A DNA stretch of 34,753 bases. Source: a virus. The DNA is taken from positions 1-34,753 of the IMG/VR virus record IMGVR_UViG_3300037090_000056; one strand, written 5' to 3'. The notes under the pieces are model-generated. The model was not told where the DNA came from. It saw only the letters and a list, made by a program, of their open reading frames with translations, and did not search any database. Of the stretch, positions 17,368 to 24,229 are shown in pieces. A program made the translations under genes and the position numbers. Within the stretch, counting starts at the first letter, position 1. Every line of letters begins with the position of its first letter.

Positions 17368-17575
17368 TTTGACCCCCTTTCTTACATTCTATTGTAAAAC
17401 CATGTTGATCTGCGTTGATAACTAATCTTGGATCGTTTTCAAAAACTTTCTTAACAGTTTCCATGGGAATAAAGATCCTACCCCCATGATGGACGTTGGT
17501 CATAACTCCCAACATCTGTTTAAGAATAACAATCTCCCTTTCCAAACTACGCTTTGATGCTTGTGTTGCTTTCAT
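17351..17575 (-). CDS. Small protein in recombination cluster, unknown
   Basis: A 74-residue protein overlapping the Sak4-like gene by 17 bases and the SprT-like gene upstream by 29 bases. The N-terminal half is a basic helix (KRSLEREIVILKQMLGVM). The C-terminal half (GGRIFIPMETVKKVFENDP, then GFTIECKKGG) looks like a small alpha/beta fold. The Shine-Dalgarno is AAAGGGGGTCTTA. No family is recognised; its position suggests a role beside the recombinase. Confidence 0.7.
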   Translation of the reverse strand: MKATQASKRSLEREIVILKQMLGVMTNVHHGGRIFIPMETVKKVFENDPRLVINADQHGFTIECKKGGQNVITN

Positions 17576-17855
17576 TAAGACCCCCTTTCTGTAGTCTGTT
17601 CCAGACCCTTTTAAATAATCTATTGTTTATATCATAGAACACGTCACTATGACCTAACTCCCAATAATTAACATGAATAACTTCATGGACTATTGTCTCT
17701 ACAAAAAGAAGATTATCACAATGAAAATTACCATAAAGCTCATATCTTTCCAGAAATTCAAACATGTATATTGGTGGTACTTTCAAATGTGGTGCTGTTT
17801 CCCTAATAGCATCAAGCACCTTGTGCAACTCAATCTCATGCGGTAATGGCTTCAT
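17547..17855 (-). CDS. SprT-like minimal zinc metalloprotease
   Basis: A 102-residue protein with the zincin motif HEVIH at residues 57-61, followed by NYWELGHSDVF, supplying the third ligand H69. HExxH-x7-H with a Gly-His-x-x-Phe turn is the SprT/WLM-type arrangement. SprT-family proteases (for example SPRTN in eukaryotes) degrade DNA-protein crosslinks at forks. Sitting in a replication operon between the nuclease and recombinase genes makes a DNA-associated substrate plausible but unproven. It is much shorter than cellular SprT (about 160 residues) and lacks the C-terminal zinc ribbon. Confidence 0.7.
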   Translation of the reverse strand: MKPLPHEIELHKVLDAIRETAPHLKVPPIYMFEFLERYELYGNFHCDNLLFVETIVHEVIHVNYWELGHSDVFYDINNRLFKRVWNRLQKGGLNESNTSIKA

Positions 17856-18807
17856 AGTAGGTCTCCAGTGTTTCTTCTGTCGGATTTGAACAATACTTTA
17901 AATAATCACACAAACCAAAGTTACTATCACAAGCCGTTCCTTTTCTAACCCATGTATTCATGCAGTAACATCTTGTTAGTTCTTCAAAATAATGTTTGAA
18001 GTCTCTCATAAACTCCATAAGTTTGTTTTCGTCAAAGTAAAGACACTCTTCAAAGAAGTAAAAGTCTGGCCTGTCCTTGTAATCTTTGGCAAGACGAATC
18101 CAATACTGCTGAGCATTTTCTTTCTGTGTCTGTTTAATTGAAGGTTTGCGTATATAACGATAGAGAATACCTTGTATTGATTGATGTTCTTTCATAAACA
18201 TTGCGAACCAATATGAATTGATTTGGAAGTTGGTGGCGAGTTTAATCAGCAAGTCCCTGTCTATCATACTTGTTGATTTCAATTCCAATATCCAAGGATT
18301 GCCACCAGTTATAACCTTACCATCCAGCCGGTTGATGTAATTATAATGATAATTTCCAATTTCGTATGGTACGCTGATGTGGTATTCTGGAATGATTTGC
18401 TCAATTTTTATCTCATTGAATCCCTCAATACCACCATGGTCATTGAATTGGGTAACTTTCAATTCTTTCTTGTCAAGAAAATATTTCTCATAACCAAACA
18501 ACATGCATTGTACAACAACAACCGATGTTTCAAGTTCATCTGATTGTTCCTGAGACATTGATTTATCAAGCAATGGCTGTTGTAGTTTCCTGACCTCATT
18601 CATACACTCAGCGATAGTCTTGCCTTGATGTAGATGAAAAACACATTGGGCAAACAAGTCACCAATGTTCAATGCCTTCTTGATTCCACGCACCCGATAC
18701 TTTGCCACGTTTGCCATGTAATACTTGAATGGACAACGTAGAAAGTTATCAAGGTGGTGCTGATGTAAGTCAATATCAATAACTTTTACTACTGGTCTCT
18801 TTGCCAT
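17836..18807 (-). CDS. Cas4/RecB-like Fe-S PD-(D/E)xK nuclease
   Basis: A 323-residue protein of the Cas4/AddB-RecB nuclease type. C25 (FLRCPFKYY) and a C-terminal trio C293, C300, C306 would bind a 4Fe-4S cluster. The catalytic motifs are RLDGKV (D162), WILELKST (E175, K177) and NFQINSYWF (Q195, Y199). Such enzymes resect DNA ends in the 5'-3' direction and would supply single strands for the Sak4-like annealing protein and the SSB. No cas1 or cas2 gene is nearby, so a CRISPR role is unlikely. AGGGGGTCAAA precedes the start. Confidence 0.9.
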   Translation of the reverse strand: MAKRPVVKVIDIDLHQHHLDNFLRCPFKYYMANVAKYRVRGIKKALNIGDLFAQCVFHLHQGKTIAECMNEVRKLQQPLLDKSMSQEQSDELETSVVVVQCMLFGYEKYFLDKKELKVTQFNDHGGIEGFNEIKIEQIIPEYHISVPYEIGNYHYNYINRLDGKVITGGNPWILELKSTSMIDRDLLIKLATNFQINSYWFAMFMKEHQSIQGILYRYIRKPSIKQTQKENAQQYWIRLAKDYKDRPDFYFFEECLYFDENKLMEFMRDFKHYFEELTRCYCMNTWVRKGTACDSNFGLCDYLKYCSNPTEETLETYYEAITA

Positions 18808-18816
18808 TTTGACCCC

Positions 18817-19731
18817 CTATTCGAACAACGGTAAATTTTGTTCATACTTCTCTTGTTCTTTCTTGGATGCTTTTGATTTCTCGTGATCTACTCCTTGTAA
18901 ATAGCTCTGAAATCCACTTGTGATATTATCACGATAGTGCCACCAATCCAACGAGTTGATATAATTCTTGACTTGCGATACCATTCCCAAGTCTTTGTAT
19001 GGCATAATGTAAGGGACTTGATCATAATTAATAAGTATTTGGCAACGGTACAAATCCTGTTCCCACGTAGTGTCATAACCTGCAAGAACGTAGCATCTTG
19101 ATGCAATTTTATATGGTTTGATAAATTCCAATCCTTTAACAATAAGTTTCTCATCTCGCATTCTGTCCCATGCAAAGTGTAATCTACCATCCCATTTTGT
19201 TTTCTTGATTGCATCTGCTTTCTCCTCACTCATTAATCGCAAATCAAGTCCATGTTCCTTAACTGTCAATTTCTCAGCCCAAATTTCCTCAAATGTATGT
19301 TTCCATTGTGGATCAAGAAGCCAGTTGTTGTTCATTATGCAGATGGTTTTGAATCGCTTATCGTGGAACTCGTGAATGGAGTGGTGTCTGGTGTCGGGGT
19401 ACTTGAGTGTCTTAACCAAGCAGAAATCGCATCTTCTGTAGCAGGGTCTGTAAGTGTAACCAAGACTGTAGTCAAGTTCAAAAAGGTCATAATCAGGTTT
19501 AAGATATTCGACCTCTCGTGGCAAAATTTCGTTAGGGAATTGAATGCCTCCATAGACATCTGCCACGTAGGTGGATTTGTTCCACGCATATAAGATACTT
19601 GCATATGTTTTATCCGCCTTCCATAATGGTTGGTTTAACATCACTTCATCACCACGTTTCTTGTGGTATGCCGACAGTTTCATCAAAGCAAGGTTATGAT
19701 CTGGTGCATCCGTTAGTAATGAGATTTTCAT
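18817..19731 (-). CDS. Radical SAM protein
   Basis: A 304-residue protein with CYRRCDFC at residues 97-104 (C97, C101, C104), the CxxxCxxC signature that binds the SAM-cleaving 4Fe-4S cluster. The N-terminal 90 residues (KISLLTDAPDHNLALMKLSAY, KRGDEV) resemble the Rossmann domain that precedes the radical SAM barrel in B12-dependent and Elp3-like members. The C-terminus ends EQNLPLFE, resembling a beta-clamp-binding peptide (Q-x-L-x-L-F). Substrate unknown. Placement among DNA replication genes suggests a nucleic-acid modification role, which is inference. It overlaps the next upstream gene by 4 bases. Confidence 0.85.
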   Translation of the reverse strand: MKISLLTDAPDHNLALMKLSAYHKKRGDEVMLNQPLWKADKTYASILYAWNKSTYVADVYGGIQFPNEILPREVEYLKPDYDLFELDYSLGYTYRPCYRRCDFCLVKTLKYPDTRHHSIHEFHDKRFKTICIMNNNWLLDPQWKHTFEEIWAEKLTVKEHGLDLRLMSEEKADAIKKTKWDGRLHFAWDRMRDEKLIVKGLEFIKPYKIASRCYVLAGYDTTWEQDLYRCQILINYDQVPYIMPYKDLGMVSQVKNYINSLDWWHYRDNITSGFQSYLQGVDHEKSKASKKEQEKYEQNLPLFE

Positions 19732-20153
19732 TCCTCATCCTTTCTAAAATAGAATGTATCCTCACCTTCGGCCAACATTTCCTCAAAAGGCTCGGATTTC
19801 CTATATCGTCTATCGGAATCGAATTTAAAATATCCTATCTTTATAAGCTCTTTAAAAATTTGGACGTTACCATCAAAGAGATTGATAATATCCTCTTTGG
19901 TGCATGCTGTTTGAACTTGTAAATACCTTCTTTGGCTTTCATTCATAATATATTTAGTAGGCAAGAATGCCAGATTAAGCAATTTTTCGGTTGGTTTGAA
20001 CCATCGGTCTGATTTCTTTGTAACATATCCATTGGCTATTAGTTTTTCATAGATGTAAGTTTTGATTGCCTTACGTTCCAATCCAAAGGCATATTGAATG
20101 TCGATAGGAGTCATTTGATTACAAATGAAATGTGAATTTTTAATTTCTATCAT
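19728..20153 (-). CDS. Probable winged-helix/HTH protein, unknown
   Basis: A 141-residue basic/aromatic protein. TPIDIQYAFGLERKAIKTYIYEKL (about 15-38), TKKSDRWFKPT and a similar second segment, CTKEDIINLFDGNVQIFKELIKIGYFKF (about 84-111), look like two helix-turn-helix units, each followed by a short beta wing (RWFKPTEKLL; SDRRYRKSEP). A DNA-binding role is therefore possible, but no named family is recognised. AGAGGAAAA precedes the ATG. It overlaps the radical SAM gene by 4 bases, so the two are coupled. Confidence 0.65.
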   Translation of the reverse strand: MIEIKNSHFICNQMTPIDIQYAFGLERKAIKTYIYEKLIANGYVTKKSDRWFKPTEKLLNLAFLPTKYIMNESQRRYLQVQTACTKEDIINLFDGNVQIFKELIKIGYFKFDSDRRYRKSEPFEEMLAEGEDTFYFRKDEE

Positions 20154-20207
20154 TATTTTTCCTCTTTCAGTGTGTGGGGAGGAGACACGTTTGCCCCCCC
20201 CTGATCA

Positions 20208-20645
20208 CTACTGAGCGGCCTTAACATTCAGCGCATTCAGTTCAGCCTTCTCGGCTGCCGTAATAGCGGGTGCATTCTTAACTTCAATAGCTTTCAGCAC
20301 TGCCATACGGTCTTTCTCAGTTTGATTGAGACCCACGTTTACCACCTCCTTTCTTATTTTCACCGCTTCCTTGGCGATGTGTAAAATGTCATACAAGCGT
20401 TTGCAGTAATATTCCCATTTTTCATGTCCGGGTCTGTTATCAGCATCTTTAACTATCTCTTCCAACGCCTCCGTCAGTTCCTGAATGCGTGCGGATGATT
20501 GATTCGCTGACTTCTGATTCTCCCCGGCTATCTTTATCCATTTCTCAATCTCGGCAAGGTGGTCGGAGTAGAGGACGTAATCACCACTTTTCTTCTCTAC
20601 TAAATTCGCACTACCGCAATAATCAACTAAATCATATCTATCCAT
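20208..20645 (-). CDS. Hypothetical protein with internal start candidate
   Basis: A 145-residue protein beginning at ATG 20645, seven bases after AGGAGG; a GTG one codon upstream is an alternative. It is helical and charged, with a coiled-coil-like middle (AEIEKWIKIAGENQKSANQS, ARIQELTEALEEIVKD). It resembles in style the small early proteins of temperate phages, but no domain is assigned. Codons are noticeably more GC-rich than in neighbours. An in-frame GTG at 20336 is preceded by GAAAGGAGGTG eight bases upstream, so a separate 42-residue product (VGLNQTEKDRMAVLKAIEV onward) may also be made. Confidence 0.65.
   Translation of the reverse strand: MDRYDLVDYCGSANLVEKKSGDYVLYSDHLAEIEKWIKIAGENQKSANQSSARIQELTEALEEIVKDADNRPGHEKWEYYCKRLYDILHIAKEAVKIRKEVVNVGLNQTEKDRMAVLKAIEVKNAPAITAAEKAELNALNVKAAQ
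20334..20353 (-). promoter_or_regulatory. Internal ribosome binding site with GTG start
   Basis: On the minus strand, AAAGGAGGTG (20353-20344) is fully complementary to the usual bacterial 16S 3' end. It lies eight bases before an in-frame GTG (20336) inside the 20208-20645 gene. It is stronger than the gene's own ribosome site. Confidence 0.5.
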
Positions 20646-20658
20646 CACTCACCCTCCT

Positions 20659-20675
20659 ATCCACTCCCCTGCGAG
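20659..20675 (-). repeat. 17-bp leader repeat, copy 1
   Basis: CTCGCAGGGGAGTGGAT on the minus strand, identical to a second copy 227 bases away (20886-20902). This copy lies immediately before the AGGAGG and start of the 20208-20645 gene. The repeated placement just upstream of two ribosome sites suggests a translational or transcript-level control element. Confidence 0.6.
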
Positions 20676-20692
20676 GGAAATGTTATGGGGTT

Positions 20693-20765
20693 GGTTGAGA
20701 TAGGCAGGACTTACTCGGTGTTGCAAAGTTACAGGCCCAGCCGATGCCCTTTGCCTACCTCAACC
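20693..20765 (-). ncRNA. 73-nt rod-like RNA hairpin
   Basis: On the minus strand, GGTTGAGGTAGGCA pairs with TGCCTATCTCAACC over 14 bp, with one G-U wobble. Inside are a second helix (GGGC/GTCC, one wobble) and a third (TCGG/CCGA). The wobbles pair only in minus-strand RNA, which argues that the transcript folds. It starts at the stop codon of the 29-residue ORF and ends just before the next leader repeat. No T-tract follows and no T-arm is recognisable, so it is neither a standard terminator nor a tRNA. It may be a processing or stability element between the two genes. Confidence 0.5.
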
Positions 20766-20849
20766 ATATTTATTTATGTCTTTTGCTAACCACTGTAAAA
20801 ACATGGTGCAAGCAACTCCGAAAAGAAAACCAAAAGTAAATATCATCAT
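20760..20849 (-). CDS. 29-residue membrane micro-protein
   Basis: ATG 20849 is preceded by GGAAGGAGGGGAG. The product begins MMIFTFGFLFGVACTMFLQW and ends LAKDINKYG: one hydrophobic helix and a short polar tail. Its stop lies in the first arm of the 73-nt hairpin. A longer in-frame GTG start upstream would add 14 charged residues. The short length lowers confidence, but the strong ribosome site and clear membrane-helix composition support it. Function unknown. Confidence 0.6.
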   Translation of the reverse strand: MMIFTFGFLFGVACTMFLQWLAKDINKYG

Positions 20850-20885
20850 CACTCCCCTCCTTCCTGTGGGGTTACCTTCCTTTTC

Positions 20886-20902
20886 ATCCACTCCCCTGCG
20901 AG
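20886..20902 (-). repeat. 17-bp leader repeat, copy 2
   Basis: Identical to the copy at 20659-20675, here upstream of the ribosome site of the 29-residue membrane ORF. Confidence 0.6.
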
Positions 20903-20916
20903 TTCGTTGAAAGTAA

Positions 20917-20956
20917 GGTGGGTGCAGGGAAGGGAGTCAGCCAACCCACACCCACC
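20917..20956 (-). other. Hairpin after the 20982 gene
   Basis: GGTGGGTG (20917-20924) and CACCCACC (20949-20956) form a perfect 8-bp GC-rich stem around a 24-base loop, a few bases beyond the end of the 20982-21188 gene. No T-tract follows on the minus strand. It may be a processing or stability element. Between 20850 and 20981 I find no other gene. Confidence 0.35.
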
Positions 20957-20981
20957 CGTGAGGCATTTTAGACCAAGAGTC

Positions 20982-21188
20982 TTATACCTCACTGATAATG
21001 TCGTCATATTTATCAAGCACCCTTGTAATGGTGGATAATGCTTTATTAAGTTTCACAACATCTTCTATATCAAAGATTACCAATTGATCTTTGTCGAGCA
21101 ATTGCTGCACAGTACTGCCTCTCAACTTTTCAAGGTTAGCTTCTGCAGTCAATTGTCTGAATGTCTTATGTAATGAAGGTTTGTACAT
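20982..21188 (-). CDS. Small protein after SNF2 helicase, unknown
   Basis: A 68-residue helical protein (HKTFRQLTAEANLEKLRG, VKLNKALSTITRVLDKYDDII) starting four bases after the helicase stop, so it is probably co-translated. The N-terminus is basic and the C-terminus acidic. No family is recognised; a small DNA-binding or helicase-accessory role is possible. Confidence 0.65.
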   Translation of the reverse strand: MYKPSLHKTFRQLTAEANLEKLRGSTVQQLLDKDQLVIFDIEDVVKLNKALSTITRVLDKYDDIISEV

Positions 21189-21191
21189 AGT

Positions 21192-22865
21192 TTATCCCAA
21201 TAATCCTCTCAGGTTGTCCTTGGTTACGACATCAGCAATACTTTTCTTGCTTCTCAAGATTTTGTATATTGCCACATCTATGGTATCTTTACAGAGCAAG
21301 TCAATGTATGTAACTTGGTTGACTTGACCAGCCCTGTGTGCCCTATCTTCAGATTGTAAACGTTGTTCCAAGCTGTAGGAGTTACTGTAATAGATGACAA
21401 CATTTGCAGCGGTAAGGTCAATCCCATGCCCCCCTGTTCCAGCAGTGCCAATAATAACTTTAACGTCAGGCTGTTCTTGGAAAGCTTTAACATTAAGGTA
21501 ACGTTGTTGTTCACTTGTTTTTCCATAGATTTCCACCGCCCTTATACCCATTTTGGTACACAGTTTTTGTATCATTTCAACATCATACTGGAATCTTGCC
21601 CATATGATTACCTTCTGTCCATTACTATCTTCCAGTATTTCCTCCAAAGCATCAATCTTGGGATTATGCTCAAACTCTGTCTCTTTGTTATCAACATCCT
21701 TCACAAACCCACTTGTTATCTGGCTCAATCGTAGTAACTGCGTAAGAATGATTGGAGCAGTAATATGAGCACTATTCTCAATCATCGTGATTGCGTATTT
21801 GACCATTTCATTATACTTTTCTTTATTGTATGGAGGTAATTCAAGCAATCTGTTATCATATACCTTCTCTGGAATGTCTATACAATCCTTCTTCATGAAT
21901 CTGGTTGACTTGTTAAACATCTTGTCTCTGATTTGCTCCAAAGCTCCACGCATTGCTATCAGTTTAAAACCAGACTTCCAGAAATACCTATCAACAAAAG
22001 CATCATAGTTAATGCCAAAGGTCTGGCCACAATCCAGAAACAAAAACTGACTAAACACATCATAAGCATTTTGTGTTACTGGAGTGCCTGTGAGTATAAC
22101 CTTATGTGTTGTCTTTAATCCAAGTTCATGAGCAGCTTTTGACCTATTTGCTCTTGGATTTTTAATCTTTGTAGTTTCGTCCAATATAACAAACCATTTC
22201 TCATTAACAATAGCAAGAACATCATCTTTATATCTTGCAAAGGTTTCATATGTAGTTACCAACCATTCCCAATCATCCTGCAAAATCTCTGCCTTTTCTT
22301 CTTTGGTACCACGAATGGGGTAGGCAATTCCCGATGACCATTGTCCAATCTGATCGCACCACTTGTTCACCATTGAAAGGGGGCATATCACCAAAGCATG
22401 ATTAACCTTTCGCTGCTTCTTCTTAATCTCATAAATTTCAATGGCCGAACGGGTTTTGCCAGTCCCCATTTCCCATAACATAGCATGGTCGGATAATGAT
22501 TTACCCCAATATTGTGCTATGTGTTGGTTACTGAATGGAGGTACATCTTTGTCTTTTTCATAAAGGATTGGAAATGTTTTTATAGTCTCATTCTTCAATT
22601 TATGGAGGAATTGAAGAGCAACGATATTTTTGTTCTGCTGTTCAAGGTATTTCACCATCGCCTCTTGAAGTATTACTTTCCAGTCATCCTTCTCTGACTT
22701 GTGGTGAAGGAACATCAATTCAATGTTCTGCTTGTTCAACGGGAACTCATATCGTTGCTCTTTTGCCTTCCATAATCCACCTTTAAGTTTTGGTGTAAAG
22801 TATTCGTTCTCATCATATGAACAAATGATATACTTTTCATTTGGATTATAGGAGAAGTGACGCAT
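21192..22865 (-). CDS. SNF2-family (SF2) DNA helicase/translocase
   Basis: A 557-residue protein starting at ATG 22865 (MRHFSYNPNEKY), eight to nine bases after AGAGGAAAG and two bases after the upstream gene ends. A longer start at 22916 would overlap that gene by 50 bases. SF2 motifs are motif I WEMGTGKT, motif Ia ICPLSMVNKW, motif II VILDETTKIKNP (DExx), motif III LTGTPVTQN, motif V GTGGHGIDLTAANVVI and motif VI QSEDRAHRAGQ. The D-R-x-H-R-x-G-Q ending is typical of SNF2-like translocases. Phage members probably remodel forks or recombination intermediates. An N-terminal beta domain precedes the motor. Confidence 0.92.
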   Translation of the reverse strand: MRHFSYNPNEKYIICSYDENEYFTPKLKGGLWKAKEQRYEFPLNKQNIELMFLHHKSEKDDWKVILQEAMVKYLEQQNKNIVALQFLHKLKNETIKTFPILYEKDKDVPPFSNQHIAQYWGKSLSDHAMLWEMGTGKTRSAIEIYEIKKKQRKVNHALVICPLSMVNKWCDQIGQWSSGIAYPIRGTKEEKAEILQDDWEWLVTTYETFARYKDDVLAIVNEKWFVILDETTKIKNPRANRSKAAHELGLKTTHKVILTGTPVTQNAYDVFSQFLFLDCGQTFGINYDAFVDRYFWKSGFKLIAMRGALEQIRDKMFNKSTRFMKKDCIDIPEKVYDNRLLELPPYNKEKYNEMVKYAITMIENSAHITAPIILTQLLRLSQITSGFVKDVDNKETEFEHNPKIDALEEILEDSNGQKVIIWARFQYDVEMIQKLCTKMGIRAVEIYGKTSEQQRYLNVKAFQEQPDVKVIIGTAGTGGHGIDLTAANVVIYYSNSYSLEQRLQSEDRAHRAGQVNQVTYIDLLCKDTIDVAIYKILRSKKSIADVVTKDNLRGLLG

Positions 22866-22866
22866 A

Positions 22867-23358
22867 TTATTCACTTTCCTCTCTTGCTTCCGCATTCTTA
22901 CAAGATTGATGTCCACACATAGAACATTCTCGCTTGTATGCTTTCAATCCTCTAATACCATAGCAACTTGACTTCTCCATCTTGGTGATCACTCTCAATT
23001 CATCTTTCAATTCCTTGGTCATACCAAACTTCATCATCTTGTTAAGAAAATCCGCTTTGATCTGCATTTGTAACCGTTGAATGGCCTCTGTCTGCATACC
23101 CCAAATTTCTTTCTGGTAAGCATTGGCCATATTATGCAATCTGTTCATCCGTTCCCGCACATCTTGATCGAGCTTGGCGATTGCGTCAAAGTAAAGTTCC
23201 TTGAGATTAAATGATGGTTCTTTGATGCCCTTGTACCATTCGACATACTCCATCATTTCCATTAGACAATTCCTTCTGTCACCATTCTGTAAAGCTCGTG
23301 GGTCATGAAAGAAATGTGTCTCCACTTGCATCTTACAACCGTTAAATTCTACTTCCAT
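22867..23358 (-). CDS. Hypothetical helical protein with C-terminal zinc knuckle
   Basis: A 163-residue protein, helical in the centre (RERMNRLHNMANAYQKEIW, EAIQRLQMQIKADFLNKMM). It ends with CSMCGHQSCKNAEAREE, a C-x2-C-x4-C cluster plus a preceding Cys, which could bind zinc. GGGAGTCAGGTATGG precedes and includes the start. It ends two bases before the helicase start, suggesting co-translation. No named family; a helicase accessory or DNA-binding role would be guesswork. Confidence 0.7.
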   Translation of the reverse strand: MEVEFNGCKMQVETHFFHDPRALQNGDRRNCLMEMMEYVEWYKGIKEPSFNLKELYFDAIAKLDQDVRERMNRLHNMANAYQKEIWGMQTEAIQRLQMQIKADFLNKMMKFGMTKELKDELRVITKMEKSSCYGIRGLKAYKRECSMCGHQSCKNAEAREESE

Positions 23359-23380
23359 ACCTGACTCCCTTCTGTTTATG

Positions 23381-23429
23381 ACAGCACAATTGCTGTATCA
23401 TATACGGGAACCGCTTGCTCCCGTATATG
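23381..23429 (-). other. Tandem perfect hairpins between operon genes
   Basis: Two adjacent inverted repeats lie between the 23435 and 23358 genes. CATATACGGGA/TCCCGTATATG (23399-23409, 23419-23429; 11 bp, 9-base loop) is followed by ACAGCA/TGCTGT (23381-23386, 23391-23396; 6 bp, 4-base loop). Neither has a T-tract. The long perfect stem in an otherwise gapless operon suggests an RNA processing or attenuation site. Confidence 0.5.
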
Positions 23430-23434
23430 GACAA

Positions 23435-23683
23435 TCATTGTACCTTGGCAATAGCAAATGTAACATTAATCTTCTGATCGTTCCATTCAACTGATGTCTT
23501 GAATGTAGTCTTGTCTTCAAAATTCATCAGGAATAAAACATCATCCTGCAGTTTCATGTCCTGCACTTCCTTCTGGATAGCCTCATACCGTGGTTTTAAC
23601 TGCTCACGTATTGAGCTGATTTGACTCTGTAACTCTGTCAACCGTACAAGGTCGGCAGGATCAATCTTGGCTATGTCATTCAT
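23435..23683 (-). CDS. Small helical/beta protein, unknown
   Basis: An 82-residue protein starting at ATG 23683 (MNDIAKIDPADLVRL), after AAGGGGTCAGTGT, overlapping the upstream gene by 8 bases. The upstream in-frame ATG at 23749 is rejected because it lies deep in that gene and has no ribosome site. A helix (ELQSQISSIREQLKPRYEAIQ) is followed by a beta half (LFLMNFEDKTTFKTSVEWND). Function unknown. Confidence 0.7.
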   Translation of the reverse strand: MNDIAKIDPADLVRLTELQSQISSIREQLKPRYEAIQKEVQDMKLQDDVLFLMNFEDKTTFKTSVEWNDQKINVTFAIAKVQ

Positions 23684-23984
23684 ACACTGACCCCTTAATC
23701 TTCTTCTGCCACATTTCTTCAATATCGCAAATAAATTCGACAAGCTCATCGTAGTCCCTTATGGAACCAAAGTCATTAACATAGAAGATTATGGACACAT
23801 CATCCTTGTCGTGTATGGCTCTCACTGTATCATCCTGAGTAAGAACATCCCACTTGATCTTGCCCTGCCCATTGAGAGCTTCAGCCACATCCTCAAAATC
23901 CGAAATACTAAAGTTCATTTCATCCGCTTCCTCAAACTTCTCATCAACCAATTCCTCTACAATTGCTCCAAATTCTTCATTCAT
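23676..23984 (-). CDS. Small acidic protein, unknown
   Basis: A 102-residue, strongly acidic protein (EEFGAIVEELVDEKFEEADE at the N-terminus) with a beta-rich middle (DVSIIFYVNDFGSIRDYDE). GGGAGGAGTTAATT precedes the ATG. Its acidic character would suit a DNA-mimic or a regulator of a basic partner, but nothing specific supports this. It overlaps the next gene by 8 bases. Confidence 0.7.
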   Translation of the reverse strand: MNEEFGAIVEELVDEKFEEADEMNFSISDFEDVAEALNGQGKIKWDVLTQDDTVRAIHDKDDVSIIFYVNDFGSIRDYDELVEFICDIEEMWQKKIKGSVYE

Positions 23985-23986
23985 AA

Positions 23987-24229
23987 TTAACTCCTCCCAT
24001 TTTGATATAGTTTTATTTGTTTTTTCAACAGGATATATATCCTGCTCCTGATAGCAAACGGTGTACGGCCATGTTTTACATATGTATCTCGAATAAAATC
24101 TTGGAATCTGTTAGCAAGTAAATCATCCTCAAACTCAGTCCATGGATGATGATGACGTGATGTATCATTTGCCTTTGGCAAGCCACACACTGAGCATACC
24201 CTTGAACCACATGTACATTGATCACTCAT
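23987..24229 (-). CDS. Zinc-knuckle plus Myb/SANT-like DNA-binding protein
   Basis: An 80-residue protein. Residues 5-15 (CTCGSRVCSVC) form a compact Cys cluster likely to bind zinc. Residues 30-68 (PWTEFEDDLLANRF, then HGRTPFAIRSRIYILL) follow the Myb/SANT pattern of W-T-x-x-E-D, a helical gap, and G-R-T-x-x-A-I-x-x-R. It probably binds DNA; as the second gene of the operon, right after the promoter-proximal ORF, it could be a regulator. GAAAGGGGGTCAACT is the ribosome site, and its ATG overlaps the stop of the upstream micro-gene (ATGA). Confidence 0.75.
   Translation of the reverse strand: MSDQCTCGSRVCSVCGLPKANDTSRHHHPWTEFEDDLLANRFQDFIRDTYVKHGRTPFAIRSRIYILLKKQIKLYQNGRS

Noticed and set aside
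17836-18807. CRISPR adaptation gene (Cas4).
   Set aside because: No cas1, cas2 or repeat array is present. The neighbours are phage recombination genes, so a RecB/Cas4-like phage nuclease is the better reading.
20693-20765. tRNA on the minus strand, suggested by a perfect 7-bp GGTTGAG/CTCAACC acceptor-like stem and a 73-nt length.
   Set aside because: The 17 bases before the 3' arm cannot form a T-arm and there is no GTTC motif. The pairing instead continues into a 14-bp rod.
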